Positions 19,458 through 28,246 are shown, counted from the first letter of the stretch. The stretch: 64,000 bases of DNA from Brevundimonas naejangsanensis (GCF_003627995.1 NZ_CP032707.1:979501-1043500), one strand, 5' to 3'. Numbers and translations are program-made. Notes: generated by a model not told the origin, from the sequence alone.

Positions 19458-19480
19458 CAATGATTTTCAGCATTGGTGCC
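19458..19480. promoter_or_regulatory. Possible TetR operator region
   Basis: The AT-richer 19436-19490 segment between the divergent receptor and TetR genes contains a loose dyad, CAATG..CATTG, and a repeated TTCAGC/TTCAGCATT. The position fits an operator controlling both directions. The symmetry is weak. Confidence 0.25.
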
Positions 19481-19585
19481 GATCTTTCGCCCGGCTGTCA
19501 AACGGCCAAGTCTGTTTTTCGCCATGGAAAGAGCCGGCCTGTGGCGCCGTTGCACTAAGCCCCCAAGCGCGACTAGCTTCCCGCC

Positions 19586-20326
19586 ATGACGAAGAGCGAC
19601 CCGCCGCCCCCCGCCGCGCCCCAGCTTCCGACCGGCCCCGCCGCCCCGGCGCGGCGCGGCCGGCCCAAGAAGTCCAAGACAGCCGTCGCGGGCGAGACCC
19701 GCGAGGCCATCCTGAACGCGGCCGAGGACCTGTTCTCCAAGCACGGCTTCTACGGCGTCACCATCCGCGAGGTGGCGCGCGAGGCGGGCGTGGATACGGC
19801 GCTGGTCCACTATTATTTCGGGGCCAAGAAGGAGCTGTTCGACGCCGTCTTCATCCGCCGCGCCGAGGTGTGGAACAGCGAGCGCGTCGCCGCCATCGAC
19901 CGCTACGCCGAGGCCGTGGGCGACGCCATGACGCTGGAGGGGCTGTTCGAGGCCTTCCTGCGCCCGCCGTTCCAGTGGTCGCTCAAGGGCGGGCCGGGGT
20001 GGAAGCACTACGCCGCCCTGGTGGCCCAGACCAACGCCAACCCGGCCTTCGGCGGCGAGACCATGGCCCGCTATTTCGACCCGGCGATCCGGCGCCTGCT
20101 GGAGCTGGTCAAGCGCATCCTGCCCCAGGCGGACGAGGCCGACCTCTATTGGGCCTATCACAACCTGTCCGGCGCCCTGACCCTGACGCTCGGCGAGACG
20201 GGGCGCCTGGACCGCCTGTCCGGCGGCCTGTGCAAGTCCGGCGATCTGGACAGCGCCTGCGACTACATGGTGCGTTTCGCCGCCGCCGGCTTCCGCGCCG
20301 TGTGCGGCCCGAAATCGGACGGCTGA
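19586..20326 (+). CDS. TetR-family transcriptional regulator
   Basis: 246 residues with a Pro/Ala-rich, basic N-terminal extension (ARRGRPKKSKT). A typical TetR helix-turn-helix occupies about 38-85 (EAILNAAEDLFSKHGFYGVTIREVAREAGVDTALVHYYFGAKKELF), followed by an all-helical ligand/dimer domain. It is divergent from the TonB receptor with 176 bp between, a usual arrangement for direct control of a receptor by its ligand. Its stop overlaps the start of the LytTR gene (TGATG), so both are probably translated together. Confidence 0.92.
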   Translation: MTKSDPPPPAAPQLPTGPAAPARRGRPKKSKTAVAGETREAILNAAEDLFSKHGFYGVTIREVAREAGVDTALVHYYFGAKKELFDAVFIRRAEVWNSERVAAIDRYAEAVGDAMTLEGLFEAFLRPPFQWSLKGGPGWKHYAALVAQTNANPAFGGETMARYFDPAIRRLLELVKRILPQADEADLYWAYHNLSGALTLTLGETGRLDRLSGGLCKSGDLDSACDYMVRFAAAGFRAVCGPKSDG

Positions 20327-21093
20327 TGAGGGTCGCGGGGGGCCTCGACGGACGAGCGCGCGACCTCCTGCGCGGCCTCGTCGTGGCCGCCGTCGCGGCC
20401 GTCTTCCTGACCCTGTCCGGCGCCTTCGGCACGGGCGGCGCGCCCTTCTGGCCGCGTCTGGCCTACTGGGTCGGACTGATGCTGGCGGGCAGCCTGTGGG
20501 GCCATGTCTGCGGGGCCTGGACGGCGCGGCGCATCGACGTCGACGCCCGGCCCTGGGCCGCGGCGGGCCTCGAGACCCTGATCATCAGCGGCCCGCTGAC
20601 CCTGCTGGTCTGGGCCGTCACCGGCCCCGCGCTCGAAGGCGCCATGCAGCCGCTGGCCTATCTGCCCGCCTTCCTCTTCCCGGTGACGCTGGTCACCGCC
20701 CTGCTGTCCGTGCTTCACGTCTTCCTGGGCCGCGCGCGCCCGGTCGAGACCCATGCGGGCGGCCCCGGCGCCGCGCCCGCCCGCTTCCTCGAGCGCCTGC
20801 CGCCGAGGCTGCGCGGCGCGCGCCTGATCGCCGTCCAGGCCGAGGACCACTACCTGCGTCTGCACACCGACCGGGGCTCGGACCTGATCCTGATGCGCCT
20901 GTCCGACGCCCTCGGCGAACTGGAAGGCCTGGAAGGCGCCCAGACCCACCGCAGCTGGTGGGTGGCCAAGGACGCCGTCGCCTCGGTCTCGCGCGGCGAC
21001 GGCCGCGCCGCCCTGACGCTGGCCGGCGGCGCCCTGGTCGCCCCCGTCAGCCGCCGCTACGCCAAGGCGCTGCGCGAGGCGGGGTGGTGGTAG
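20326..21093 (+). CDS. Membrane-anchored LytTR-domain regulator
   Basis: 255 residues. Four hydrophobic helices occupy about residues 14-150, for example LVVAAVAAVFLTLSGAF, LAYWVGLMLAGSLWGHV and FLFPVTLVTALLSVLHVFL. A C-terminal LytTR DNA-binding domain follows (LIAVQAEDHYLRLHTDRGSDLILMRLSDALGELE...THRSWWVAKDAV). LytTR proteins bind DNA through a beta fold; membrane-tethered forms are thought to sense envelope or lipid cues. The ATG at 20326 overlaps the TetR stop. No histidine kinase is nearby. Confidence 0.88.
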   Translation: MRVAGGLDGRARDLLRGLVVAAVAAVFLTLSGAFGTGGAPFWPRLAYWVGLMLAGSLWGHVCGAWTARRIDVDARPWAAAGLETLIISGPLTLLVWAVTGPALEGAMQPLAYLPAFLFPVTLVTALLSVLHVFLGRARPVETHAGGPGAAPARFLERLPPRLRGARLIAVQAEDHYLRLHTDRGSDLILMRLSDALGELEGLEGAQTHRSWWVAKDAVASVSRGDGRAALTLAGGALVAPVSRRYAKALREAGWW

Positions 21094-21103
21094 CTCCCAC
21101 TGG

Positions 21104-21133
21104 ACGTCCGCTATGGGTGGGAAGCGGAAGTCA
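21104..21133 (+). repeat. GTCCGC..GCGGA(C) hairpin repeat, copy 1
   Basis: Begins ACGTCCGCTATGGG and ends GAAGCGGAAGTCA. It matches the copy at 21399-21429 in the same orientation. The stem is partly degenerate here (GCGGAA instead of GCGGAC). It lies 10 bp after the LytTR stop. Confidence 0.65.
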
Positions 21134-21192
21134 GCATCGCCTTGTCGAAGGCTTCGAATTAGATTGATGTATCGACAGGCTGGGAGACGGGT

Positions 21193-21399
21193 GTGCCGAA
21201 ATATCGTGTGGTTTGGTCTTTCCCTGACTCCCAGAAACCTGGGCATCTTGGTGCGCTGACGTTCAACAGCGATGAGGATGCGATCCGGGAAACTGAACAG
21301 GTTCTGCGGGACCGACCCGGCGCATCGGCTGAGATATGGCGACCCGACCGAGACCTGCTCATTTCGCGCCTCGGACCTTTTGACCAACGGAAGCCCTAA
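21193..21399 (+). CDS. Small hypothetical protein between direct repeats
   Basis: 68 residues from a GTG at 21193 with GGGAG just upstream: VPKYRVVWSFPDSQKPG...LLISRLGPFDQRKP. The composition is that of a folded, acidic/basic soluble protein with no signal peptide or membrane segment. I do not recognise the family. The DNA is less GC-rich than its neighbours and the frame is bracketed by two copies of a short repeat, which hints at a mobile or recently acquired segment. It may also be non-coding. Confidence 0.5.
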   Translation: MPKYRVVWSFPDSQKPGHLGALTFNSDEDAIRETEQVLRDRPGASAEIWRPDRDLLISRLGPFDQRKP

Positions 21400-21429
21400 C
21401 GTCCGCAATGGGTCGGAAGCGGACATTGG
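21399..21429 (+). repeat. GTCCGC..GCGGAC hairpin repeat, copy 2
   Basis: ACGTCCGCAATGGGTCGGAAGC continues to GGACATTG. The GTCCGC/GCGGAC stem is perfect around a 12-base loop. It is in direct orientation with copy 1 and starts at the end of the small gene. Confidence 0.7.
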
Positions 21430-21440
21430 CAGGCCGCGCT

Positions 21441-22892
21441 TCAGACCCAGTTCCCGTGAAACGCCGCCGGCAGGGCCACGTCGGCGCGCCAGGTGGCGAC
21501 GGGGCCGTCCTCGACGTGCATCAGGTCCAGCACGTGCAGTTCGCTGACCCCGGCCTTCAGGTTGATGCTCGGGCCGACCAGCCAGGCGTCGGCCTCGTGC
21601 GTCGCGCCGGGCTTGGGCACGTAGACCATCTCGTCGGTCACATGATCGGGGCCGAAGTCGAAGGCCCGCGTTCGGCCTGACGCCCAGTCGGTGACGGCGA
21701 CCGCCGAGGCCAGCGGCCGATCGGCGCGCTCGCCCGTGGTGTGCAGGCTGAAGCGGCGCGCCAGGCCGGCGCGGCGCGGGTCGCCGCGCGGAAACTCGCC
21801 GACCACGCCCGTGCGCTCCAGCCGTCCGCGCCCGTTCGGCGACAAGACAGCCATGGCCAGCTCGGCCGGCTCGCCGCCCAGAGGCACGCCGTTCAGCACC
21901 GCCCGGGCGCCGCGCGCGGCGAAGTCCATGTCCTTGTAGGCGCACAGGTCGAAGCGGATCGTGCCGTCCGCCTCCTCCCAGGCGTCGCCCACGTGGAAGA
22001 CGCCAAAGGGCGGCAGCTCATAGACGCGCCGCCGCGACAGGTCGGCCTTGTCGATGACCAGCACCTGCGTCCCCGCCTCGGGCGTCCAGTCGAAGGCCGC
22101 CGACAGGGGCATGACGCCGCGCGTCCGGACCCAGGGCTGCAGCACGAGAACCAGATGGTTGGCCGTGGCGCTGAAGTCGTGGATGTAGCTGGCGCGCGGC
22201 AGGGCGATCACCTCCGCCGCCTCCAGCGCCCCGTCCGCCGCCAGCCGCCAGACCATGGCCTGCCGCCCGTTCACCCCCAGATTCCAGATGCGGCCGTCCG
22301 GCTCGACGCGCGGATGGGCCAGGAAGGGCATGCCCTTCAGATCGGGACGCAGAGTGACGAAGTCCTCCGTCTCGAGCGTCTCCGGGTCCATGGCCAGGGG
22401 CGAGCCCGCCTCCCACAAGGCCCACAGCTTGCCGCCGACCCGGTGGACGGAGGTGTTGGCCGCGCTGGCGTCGTCGGCCGAGCCGATGCGGGCGCGCGGA
22501 TCGGCGACCGTGCCGAAACCCGGCATCAGCATGACGCCGGCCTCGGCCTCCTGTCGCCGCTTGGGCGTGTCGGCGAAGCGGGCGGCCAGCGTCGCCTGAC
22601 CCTCCTGCACCCGCCAGCGCCGGATCAGGCCGTCGCCGTCGAACCAGTGCTGGGCCGAGCCCCCGGGCCGCCGGAACTTGGCCGGGCCGTTGCGGTAGAG
22701 GCTGCCCGACAGGCCCTCGGGCGCCCGGCCGTGGATCAAACGCAGGGGCCTCGGCGCCACGTCGCCCTCGACGTCGGCGGTGGCCAACGACCAGTCGGAC
22801 GCGACAACGAGCGCCTGGGCCGCGCGGGTCACGTCGGGCGTGACGGCCAGGGCGGCGGCGCCCATGAAGAGGGCGCGTCGGGTCGAGGTCAT
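21441..22892 (-). CDS. Carotenoid oxygenase family protein (secreted, Tat-type leader)
   Basis: 483 residues of the RPE65/carotenoid-cleavage dioxygenase family, iron enzymes that cleave conjugated double bonds of apocarotenoids, stilbenes or related phenolics. The four iron-ligating histidines are visible in LAHPR, YIHDFS, FHVGDAW and the terminal FHGNW. The start MTSTRRALFMGAAALA carries twin arginines followed by a hydrophobic stretch, suggesting Tat export. GGGAG precedes the ATG. It lies 16 bp after the DUF2141 gene on the same strand, so the two form an operon. The substrate is unknown. Confidence 0.9.
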   Translation of the reverse strand: MTSTRRALFMGAAALAVTPDVTRAAQALVVASDWSLATADVEGDVAPRPLRLIHGRAPEGLSGSLYRNGPAKFRRPGGSAQHWFDGDGLIRRWRVQEGQATLAARFADTPKRRQEAEAGVMLMPGFGTVADPRARIGSADDASAANTSVHRVGGKLWALWEAGSPLAMDPETLETEDFVTLRPDLKGMPFLAHPRVEPDGRIWNLGVNGRQAMVWRLAADGALEAAEVIALPRASYIHDFSATANHLVLVLQPWVRTRGVMPLSAAFDWTPEAGTQVLVIDKADLSRRRVYELPPFGVFHVGDAWEEADGTIRFDLCAYKDMDFAARGARAVLNGVPLGGEPAELAMAVLSPNGRGRLERTGVVGEFPRGDPRRAGLARRFSLHTTGERADRPLASAVAVTDWASGRTRAFDFGPDHVTDEMVYVPKPGATHEADAWLVGPSINLKAGVSELHVLDLMHVEDGPVATWRADVALPAAFHGNWV

Positions 22893-22908
22893 GACGCGGG
22901 CTCCCGGC

Positions 22909-23331
22909 TCAACGGATGCGGATGGTCTGGGCGGTCGCGCCCGACACCTCGAAGCGGGCGCGATCCCATTTGGCCGGCCCCATGTTTCCGACGGCGTTGT
23001 TGGAGAAGGCGTAGGGCTCGGTCGGCATGCCGAACGGATTGACGTTCATCTCGCCATCGTCGTTGACGTCGTGGAAGGCCTTCATGCCGTAGGCCCCGGC
23101 GGCCAGCCTCTCGAACACGGCGGCGCGCTGGCCCGCCGCCACATCGACGCGAGCCAGCCGAGTCGGGACGTCGCCCTCATAGGCGGCCTCGCTGTCGTAG
23201 AGGGCGACCAGGACCGCGCCGGTCCGGGCGCCGGTCTCGAAGGTGAAGGTCAGGCGGCTGTCGGCGGATTGGGCGAAGGCCGGGGCGGCGAAGGCCAGAC
23301 CGGCGACGGCGGCGAACACGCGGATCATCAT
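22909..23331 (-). CDS. DUF2141 secreted protein
   Basis: 140 residues with a signal peptide (MIRVFAAVAGLAFAAPAFAQ) and the DUF2141 pattern GAVLVALYDSEAAYEG...GAYGMKAFHDVNDDGEMNVNPFGMPTEPYAFSNNA. The D-N-D-G segment may bind a metal. Two adjacent ATGs (23331, 23328) follow AAAGGA; either may be used. It is the first gene of a pair with the carotenoid oxygenase 16 bp downstream, so it may be an accessory of that enzyme, although its function is not established. Confidence 0.82.
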   Translation of the reverse strand: MMIRVFAAVAGLAFAAPAFAQSADSRLTFTFETGARTGAVLVALYDSEAAYEGDVPTRLARVDVAAGQRAAVFERLAAGAYGMKAFHDVNDDGEMNVNPFGMPTEPYAFSNNAVGNMGPAKWDRARFEVSGATAQTIRIR

Positions 23332-23534
23332 GACGGGTCCTTTCGGGGTGATCGAGAAGCCGCTTCCTCCGACGCCCCGCTCGCCCCCCGCCAGCGACCT
23401 TGCGTCCTCGACCGCCGCGCCTTCGCCAACGACCACGCCCGACCGTTCACGAAGCGCCAATGACCGGGCTTGTCGCGGCCTGCGTCAGCGGCCCGGCTTG
23501 CCCCTCGCGCCGAGGGGCCGTAAGTCGCAGAATC

Positions 23535-24215
23535 ATGACCCAGACGACCGCGACCGCCCCGCTGATCTGCCCCTCCATCCTGGCCAGCGACTTCTCCAAG
23601 CTGGGCGAGGAGATCCGCGCCCTCGAGGCGGCGGGCGCCGACTGGATTCACGTCGACGTCATGGACGGCCATTTCGTGCCCAACCTGACCATCGGCCCGG
23701 ACGTGGTGAAGGCCCTGCGGCCGCACACCAGCCTGCCGTTCGACGTCCACCTGATGGTCGCCCCGGTCGACAACTGGCTGGAGGCCTATCGCGCGGCGGG
23801 CGCCGACATCATGAGCGTCCACCCCGAAAGCGGCCCGCACGTCCACCGCACCCTGGGTCAGATCCGCCAGCTGGGCGCCAAGGCCGGCCTGGTCTTCAAC
23901 CCGGCCACGCCGCTGAACGTGCTGGAGGAGGCCGTCGACCTGGTCGACCTGGTGTTGATCATGTCGGTCAATCCGGGCTTCGGCGGTCAGAAATTCATCG
24001 AGTCCTCGCTGAAGAAGATCGAGCGCGCCCGCGCCATCCTCGACCGCGCCGGATCCAAGGCCCACCTGCAGGTCGACGGCGGGGTGGTCGCCGCCAACGC
24101 CGGGGCCTGCGTCGCCGCCGGGGGCGACGCCCTGGTCGCCGGCTCCTTCGTCTTCAAGGGCGGGCCCGACGCCTACGCCGCCAACATCCAGGCCCTGAAG
24201 GCCGCCGCCGCGTGA
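23535..24215 (+). CDS. rpe: Ribulose-phosphate 3-epimerase
   Basis: Interconverts D-ribulose 5-phosphate and D-xylulose 5-phosphate in the pentose phosphate cycle. 226 residues forming a TIM barrel, with the metal/active-site segments ICPSILASDFSKL, HVDVMDGHFVPN, MSVNPGFGGQKFI and QVDGG. The ATG at 23535 opens MTQTTATAPLICPS. Its TGA overlaps the GTG of the next gene, indicating translational coupling. Confidence 0.97.
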   Translation: MTQTTATAPLICPSILASDFSKLGEEIRALEAAGADWIHVDVMDGHFVPNLTIGPDVVKALRPHTSLPFDVHLMVAPVDNWLEAYRAAGADIMSVHPESGPHVHRTLGQIRQLGAKAGLVFNPATPLNVLEEAVDLVDLVLIMSVNPGFGGQKFIESSLKKIERARAILDRAGSKAHLQVDGGVVAANAGACVAAGGDALVAGSFVFKGGPDAYAANIQALKAAAA

Positions 24216-26026
24216 GCCCCCTCGGCCCCTTCGCCCCGCGCGACAGCGACGTCCCCCTGGCCGAAGGGCACATCCCCGGCCTCAGGGGCGCGCCGGTGCG
24301 GACGCCGATCCGCCCCGCCTCCAGCGCCCGGCCCGACCCGCGCCTGTGGGCCTCGGTGGCCAAGGGCCTGGCCGCGCGCCAGCTGTGGATCGAGCTGTAC
24401 GGCCTGCCCGGCTACGGCCTGACCCTGGGCGGCCCCACGGCCGAGGGCTTCGCCGTCAGCCCGCGCGACTTCCGCCCCCTGCCCGAGGAGGCGCCGCGTC
24501 CCCTGCTGTCGGGCAAGCTGACCCTGGCGGGCCTCAGCCTGGACGCCGACAGCCCGCTGGACCTGTGGAACAGCCCCACCCCCAGCCGCGCCTTCGCCGT
24601 CGAGCTGCACGGCTTCGCCTGGATGCCCGCCATGATGGCGCCCGGCGATCGCGGCGCGCGCGAGGCCCTGGCCATGACCCTGGCCTGGCACGCGGTGTTC
24701 AGCCGCTGGTCGCCCTTCTCCTGGGACCCCGACATCCTGGCTCGCCGCGTCTATCGCCTGGCCTGCGCCGGACGGCGGCTGGCAGGCGTGGCGACCGAGA
24801 TCGAACGGCTGCAGCTGACCGACATCCTGGCCCGCCAGGCCCGCCAGCTGCTGCGCCCGCCCGGCGGCGCCATGGGCCGGGCCGAGCGCCTGACCGCCGC
24901 CGCCGTCGCCGGCTGCGCCCTGTCGGGCAAGACGGGCGCCGCGATCCGCCACAAGGCGCTGAAGCGCCTGCCCGCCGCCCTGGCCGCCACGATCGCCCCG
25001 GACGGCGCCCACGCATCGCGCGCGCCGGAGATGGGGTTGGAGCTGCTGCTCGACCTGCTGACCCTGGACGACGCCCTGGCCCAGCTGTCGGAGGTGACGC
25101 CCGAACCGGTGGCCGAGGCCATTTCGCGCCTGACCCTGGCCCTGCGCCTCCAGACCCTGCCCGACCGACGTCTGGCCGTCTTCCAGGGCGGCGGCCCCTC
25201 CACGCCCGAGCGCGTCGCCGCCGCCCGCGCCCATGACGACGCCCCCGCCGCCCCGCCCAGCGGCGTGGTCGGCGGCGTCCTGCGCGTCTCCAGCCCGCTG
25301 CTGACCGTCATGATCGACGTCGAGGCGCCCGCGCGCGGCGCCTGGTCGGCCGCCGCCTGCGGCCAGCCCGCCGCGCTGGAGGTCGTCTGCGGCCGCGACC
25401 GCCTGTTCACCTCGGCCGGATGGACCCCGCGCGCCCTGGACCGACAGGCCCTGCGCCTGACGCCGGGCGCCTCGACCCTGACCCTGGGCGAACAGCCCCT
25501 GGGCGAGCCCCTGTCCGGCTGGAAGAGCGAGCTGCTCGGCCCGCGCCTCGTCGGCCCGCCCATCCATGTGACCCGCCAGCACCAAGAAGGCGACGGCGCC
25601 GTCTGGCTCGAGGTCGAGCACGACGGCTGGATGCCGGGCTACGGCCTGATGCATCAGCGCCGCCTCTACATCGACCAGCGGCTGGACGAGTTGCGCGCCG
25701 AGGAGCGGCTGCATCCGCCCGCCGACCGGCCCGAGGTCGTGCGCGCCCTCGCCGCCCCCTACGCCCTGCGCTTCCAGCTCGAGCCCGGCGTCCAGGCATC
25801 CTTGGCCCGCGACCGCCGCTCCATCCTGCTGCGCGGCCCTTCGGGGCGCGGCTGGTGGTTCCGCAGCGACGGCCCCGACGTGGCGATCGAACCCGCCGTC
25901 CACATCGACGACGGCCTGACGCGACGCTCGCTGCAGATCGTCGTGCGCGGCTCGGCCCGCACCGACGCCGAGACCAAGGTCCGCTGGAAACTGAGCCCCG
26001 CCGGCGCGAGCGGCGATCCGAGCTAA
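24212..26026 (+). CDS. Heparinase II/III family protein
   Basis: About 604 residues. The N-terminal two thirds are all-helical, like the toroid of polysaccharide lyases (LWNSPTPSRAFAVELHGFAWMPAM...). The C-terminal part is beta-rich, from about residue 350 onward, and matches the heparinase II/III domain (HDDAPAAPPSGVVGGV...HDGWMPGYGLMHQRRLYIDQRLDELRAEERL). It starts with GTG at 24212, overlapping the rpe stop by four bases (GTGA). No signal peptide is visible, which is usual for this alphaproteobacterial subgroup found between rpe and purH. The substrate, possibly a uronic-acid polymer, is unproven. Confidence 0.85.
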   Translation: MSPLGPFAPRDSDVPLAEGHIPGLRGAPVRTPIRPASSARPDPRLWASVAKGLAARQLWIELYGLPGYGLTLGGPTAEGFAVSPRDFRPLPEEAPRPLLSGKLTLAGLSLDADSPLDLWNSPTPSRAFAVELHGFAWMPAMMAPGDRGAREALAMTLAWHAVFSRWSPFSWDPDILARRVYRLACAGRRLAGVATEIERLQLTDILARQARQLLRPPGGAMGRAERLTAAAVAGCALSGKTGAAIRHKALKRLPAALAATIAPDGAHASRAPEMGLELLLDLLTLDDALAQLSEVTPEPVAEAISRLTLALRLQTLPDRRLAVFQGGGPSTPERVAAARAHDDAPAAPPSGVVGGVLRVSSPLLTVMIDVEAPARGAWSAAACGQPAALEVVCGRDRLFTSAGWTPRALDRQALRLTPGASTLTLGEQPLGEPLSGWKSELLGPRLVGPPIHVTRQHQEGDGAVWLEVEHDGWMPGYGLMHQRRLYIDQRLDELRAEERLHPPADRPEVVRALAAPYALRFQLEPGVQASLARDRRSILLRGPSGRGWWFRSDGPDVAIEPAVHIDDGLTRRSLQIVVRGSARTDAETKVRWKLSPAGASGDPS

Positions 26027-26406
26027 GCGTCATCGAGGCCTTTCAGAAAAGCCTCCACGCAACCCTCTCCGTCATCCTCGGGCTTGACCCGAGGATCGGG
26101 CGCCGATCCGAACAGGCTCGGGTAGAGGTCGGCCCACTCCGGATTGGTCTTCTCGACCAGTTCCAACTTCCACGCGCGGTTCCAGCGCTTGAGCGCCTTC
26201 TCCCGCCGGATCGCCTCGGTGACGAAGCCGTGCGCCTCGTATCAGACCAGGGTCTTGCAGCCGTAATGCAGGGCGAAGCCTTCCATCCGATCCTCGCGGT
26301 GCTGGCGGATGCGCTCGTAGAGGTTCGACGTCATGCCGACGTAAAGGACGCCGAGCGGGCGGCTGGCCAGGATGTAGGTCGCGATGAAGGGGCGGCGCTC
26401 ATTCAT
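26023..26406 (-). pseudogene. GIY-YIG nuclease-domain protein interrupted by a nonsense codon
   Basis: From the ATG at 26406 the frame reads MNERRPFIATYILASRPLGV then LYVGMTSNLYERIRQHRED, a clear UvrC/Slx1-type GIY-YIG domain, up to CKTLV. A TGA at 26242-26244 then stops it. The same frame continues past the stop with YEAHGFVTEAIRREKALKRW and NRAWKLELVEKTNPEWADLY, the normal second half of the family. The family usually has KTLVWYE, so the TGA most likely replaces a TGG tryptophan codon. The frame would end at 26023 through a palindromic repeat copy and overlaps the heparinase stop by four bases. Confidence 0.85.
26071..26097. repeat. CCTCGGGCTTGACCCGAGG palindrome, copy 1
   Basis: A 27-bp element starting GTCATCCTCGGG and ending CCCGAGGATC. 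It lies inside the distal part of the broken GIY-YIG frame and encodes the peptide PDPRVKPEDD there. Same family as 26431-26535 and 60367-60471. Confidence 0.85.
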
Positions 26407-26430
26407 GGAACGTCGAGTGGCGGACAACTC

Positions 26431-26535
26431 GATCCTCGGGTCAAGCCCGAGGATGACGAAGAGGGGGAGGGCATATGGAGAGCATGGTCGGCAGCCTGTT
26501 GATGCTCCGTCATCCTCGGGCTTGACCCGAGGATC
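26431..26535. repeat. Inverted doublet of the CCTCGGGCTTGACCCGAGG palindrome
   Basis: Two copies in opposite orientation (26431-26457 and 26509-26535) enclose 51 bp, 105 bp in total. It lies just upstream of the GIY-YIG start and before purH. A doublet of the same length at 60367-60471 has its arms in the opposite order. Confidence 0.85.
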
Positions 26536-26638
26536 AGGCGCCGCGCCGGACGCGACGGCCGCCAAGGGCTGACGCCGCCGCCCGTTGATGCTAGAGCGCC
26601 CGCCATCTCCCCGCCCCAGCTGTTAACGGACGCCGCCC

Positions 26639-28243
26639 ATGCCCGCCGCTCCCGACTTTCCGCCCGCCCCGGACGCCATCAAACCCGTCCGCGCCCTGAT
26701 CTCCCTGTCGGACAAGGCCGGGCTGGAAGACGCCGCGCGCACCCTGGCGGGGCTGGGCGTCGAGCTGGTCTCCACCGGCGGCACCAAGGCGGCGATCGCG
26801 GGCTTCGGCCTGCCGGTCAAGGATGTGGCCGACCTGACCGGCTTCCCGGAAATGATGGACGGCCGGGTCAAGACCCTGCACCCCGTCGTGCACGGCGGCC
26901 TGCTGGGCGTGCGCAACGCCCCGGCCCACGCCGCCGCCATGACCGAGCACGGCATCGGCCCGATCGACATCGTCTGGATCGACCTCTACCCCTTCGAGAA
27001 GACGGTCGAGGACGGCGGCGGCTTTGAAGCGGCCATCGAGAACATCGACATCGGCGGCCCGGCCATGATCCGTTCGGGCTCCAAGAACCACGGCCACGTC
27101 GCCGTCGCCGTCGACGCCGAGAGCATCGGCCTGATCATCGAGGCCCTGAAGGCCGACGGCTCGACCTCCCTGGCCCTGCGCAAGTCGCTGGCCGCCCGCG
27201 CCTTCGCCCGCACCGCCGCCTATGACGCCGCCGTGTCGTCCTGGTTCGCCGGTCAGCTGAACGACGCCGCCCCGGCGCGCAAGTCGATCGCCGGCTCGCT
27301 GGCCCAGACCCTGCGCTACGGCGAGAACCCGCACCAGACCGGCGCCTTCTACCGCACCGGCGAGAAGCGTCCGGGCGTGGCCTACGCCACCCAGATCCAG
27401 GGCAAGGAACTGGGCTACAACAACATCGCCGACGCCGACGCCGCCTATGAGCTGGTGGCCGAGTTCGAGGCCCCGGCCTGCGTCATCGTCAAACACGCCA
27501 ACCCTTGCGGTGTGGCGGTCGGCCACACCCTGTCGGAGGCCTACGCCCGCGCGCTGGAATGCGACGCCGTCTCGGCCTTCGGCGGCGTCATCGCCGTCAA
27601 CCGCCCGCTGACGGGCGAGGACGCCCGCGCCATCACCGGCATCTTCACCGAGGTCGTCATCGCCCCCGGCGCGGATGACGAGGCCAAGGCCGTCTTCGCC
27701 GCCAAGAAGAACCTGCGCCTGCTGATCACCGACGGCCTGCCTGACCCGCACGGTCCCGGCGAGGTGTTCCGTTCGGTCGCCGGCGGCTTCCTGGTCCAGT
27801 CGCGCGACCGCTCGCTGATCAAGCCCGAAGACCTGAAGATCGTCACGCGCCGCCAGCCGACGCCGACCGAGATCCAGGACATGCTGTTCGCCTTCACCGT
27901 GGCCAAGCACGTCAAGTCCAACGCCATCGTCTACGCCAAGGACGGCCAGACGGCCGGCATCGGCGCCGGTCAGATGAACCGCCGCGATAGCGCCCGCATC
28001 GCCGCCATCCGCGCCAAGGAAGCCGGCGAGGCCAAGGGTCTGGCCCATTCGCTGGCGCAGGGTTCGGCCTGCGCGTCCGAAGCCTTCTTCCCCTTCGCCG
28101 ACGGCCTGCTGGAAGCCATCGCCGCCGGGGCCACGGCGGTGATCCAGCCGGGCGGCTCGATCCGCGACGACGAAGTCATCGCCGCCGCCGACGAACGTGG
28201 CATCGCCATGGCCTTCACCGGCGTGCGGGTGTTCAGGCACTAA
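26639..28243 (+). CDS. purH: Bifunctional AICAR formyltransferase / IMP cyclohydrolase
   Basis: Catalyses the last two steps of de novo IMP synthesis. The 534 residues comprise an N-terminal MGS-like cyclohydrolase domain ([44 protein letters not shown]) and the C-terminal formyltransferase domain with [14 protein letters not shown] and [12 protein letters not shown], which carries the catalytic Lys-His pair. It ends GVRVFRH as expected. Tandem structured repeats and terminators begin three bases after its stop. Confidence 0.97.
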   Translation: MPAAPDFPPAPDAIKPVRALISLSDKAGLEDAARTLAGLGVELVSTGGTKAAIAGFGLPVKDVADLTGFPEMMDGRVKTLHPVVHGGLLGVRNAPAHAAAMTEHGIGPIDIVWIDLYPFEKTVEDGGGFEAAIENIDIGGPAMIRSGSKNHGHVAVAVDAESIGLIIEALKADGSTSLALRKSLAARAFARTAAYDAAVSSWFAGQLNDAAPARKSIAGSLAQTLRYGENPHQTGAFYRTGEKRPGVAYATQIQGKELGYNNIADADAAYELVAEFEAPACVIVKHANPCGVAVGHTLSEAYARALECDAVSAFGGVIAVNRPLTGEDARAITGIFTEVVIAPGADDEAKAVFAAKKNLRLLITDGLPDPHGPGEVFRSVAGGFLVQSRDRSLIKPEDLKIVTRRQPTPTEIQDMLFAFTVAKHVKSNAIVYAKDGQTAGIGAGQMNRRDSARIAAIRAKEAGEAKGLAHSLAQGSACASEAFFPFADGLLEAIAAGATAVIQPGGSIRDDEVIAAADERGIAMAFTGVRVFRH

Positions 28244-28246
28244 GGG

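Noticed and set aside
26403..26606. Peptides such as LILGSSPRMTEHQQ and PDPRVKPEDD as possible short genes
   Set aside because: They are translations of the dispersed CCTCGGGCTTGACCCGAGG palindrome, which yields the same peptides in many alphaproteobacterial annotations.
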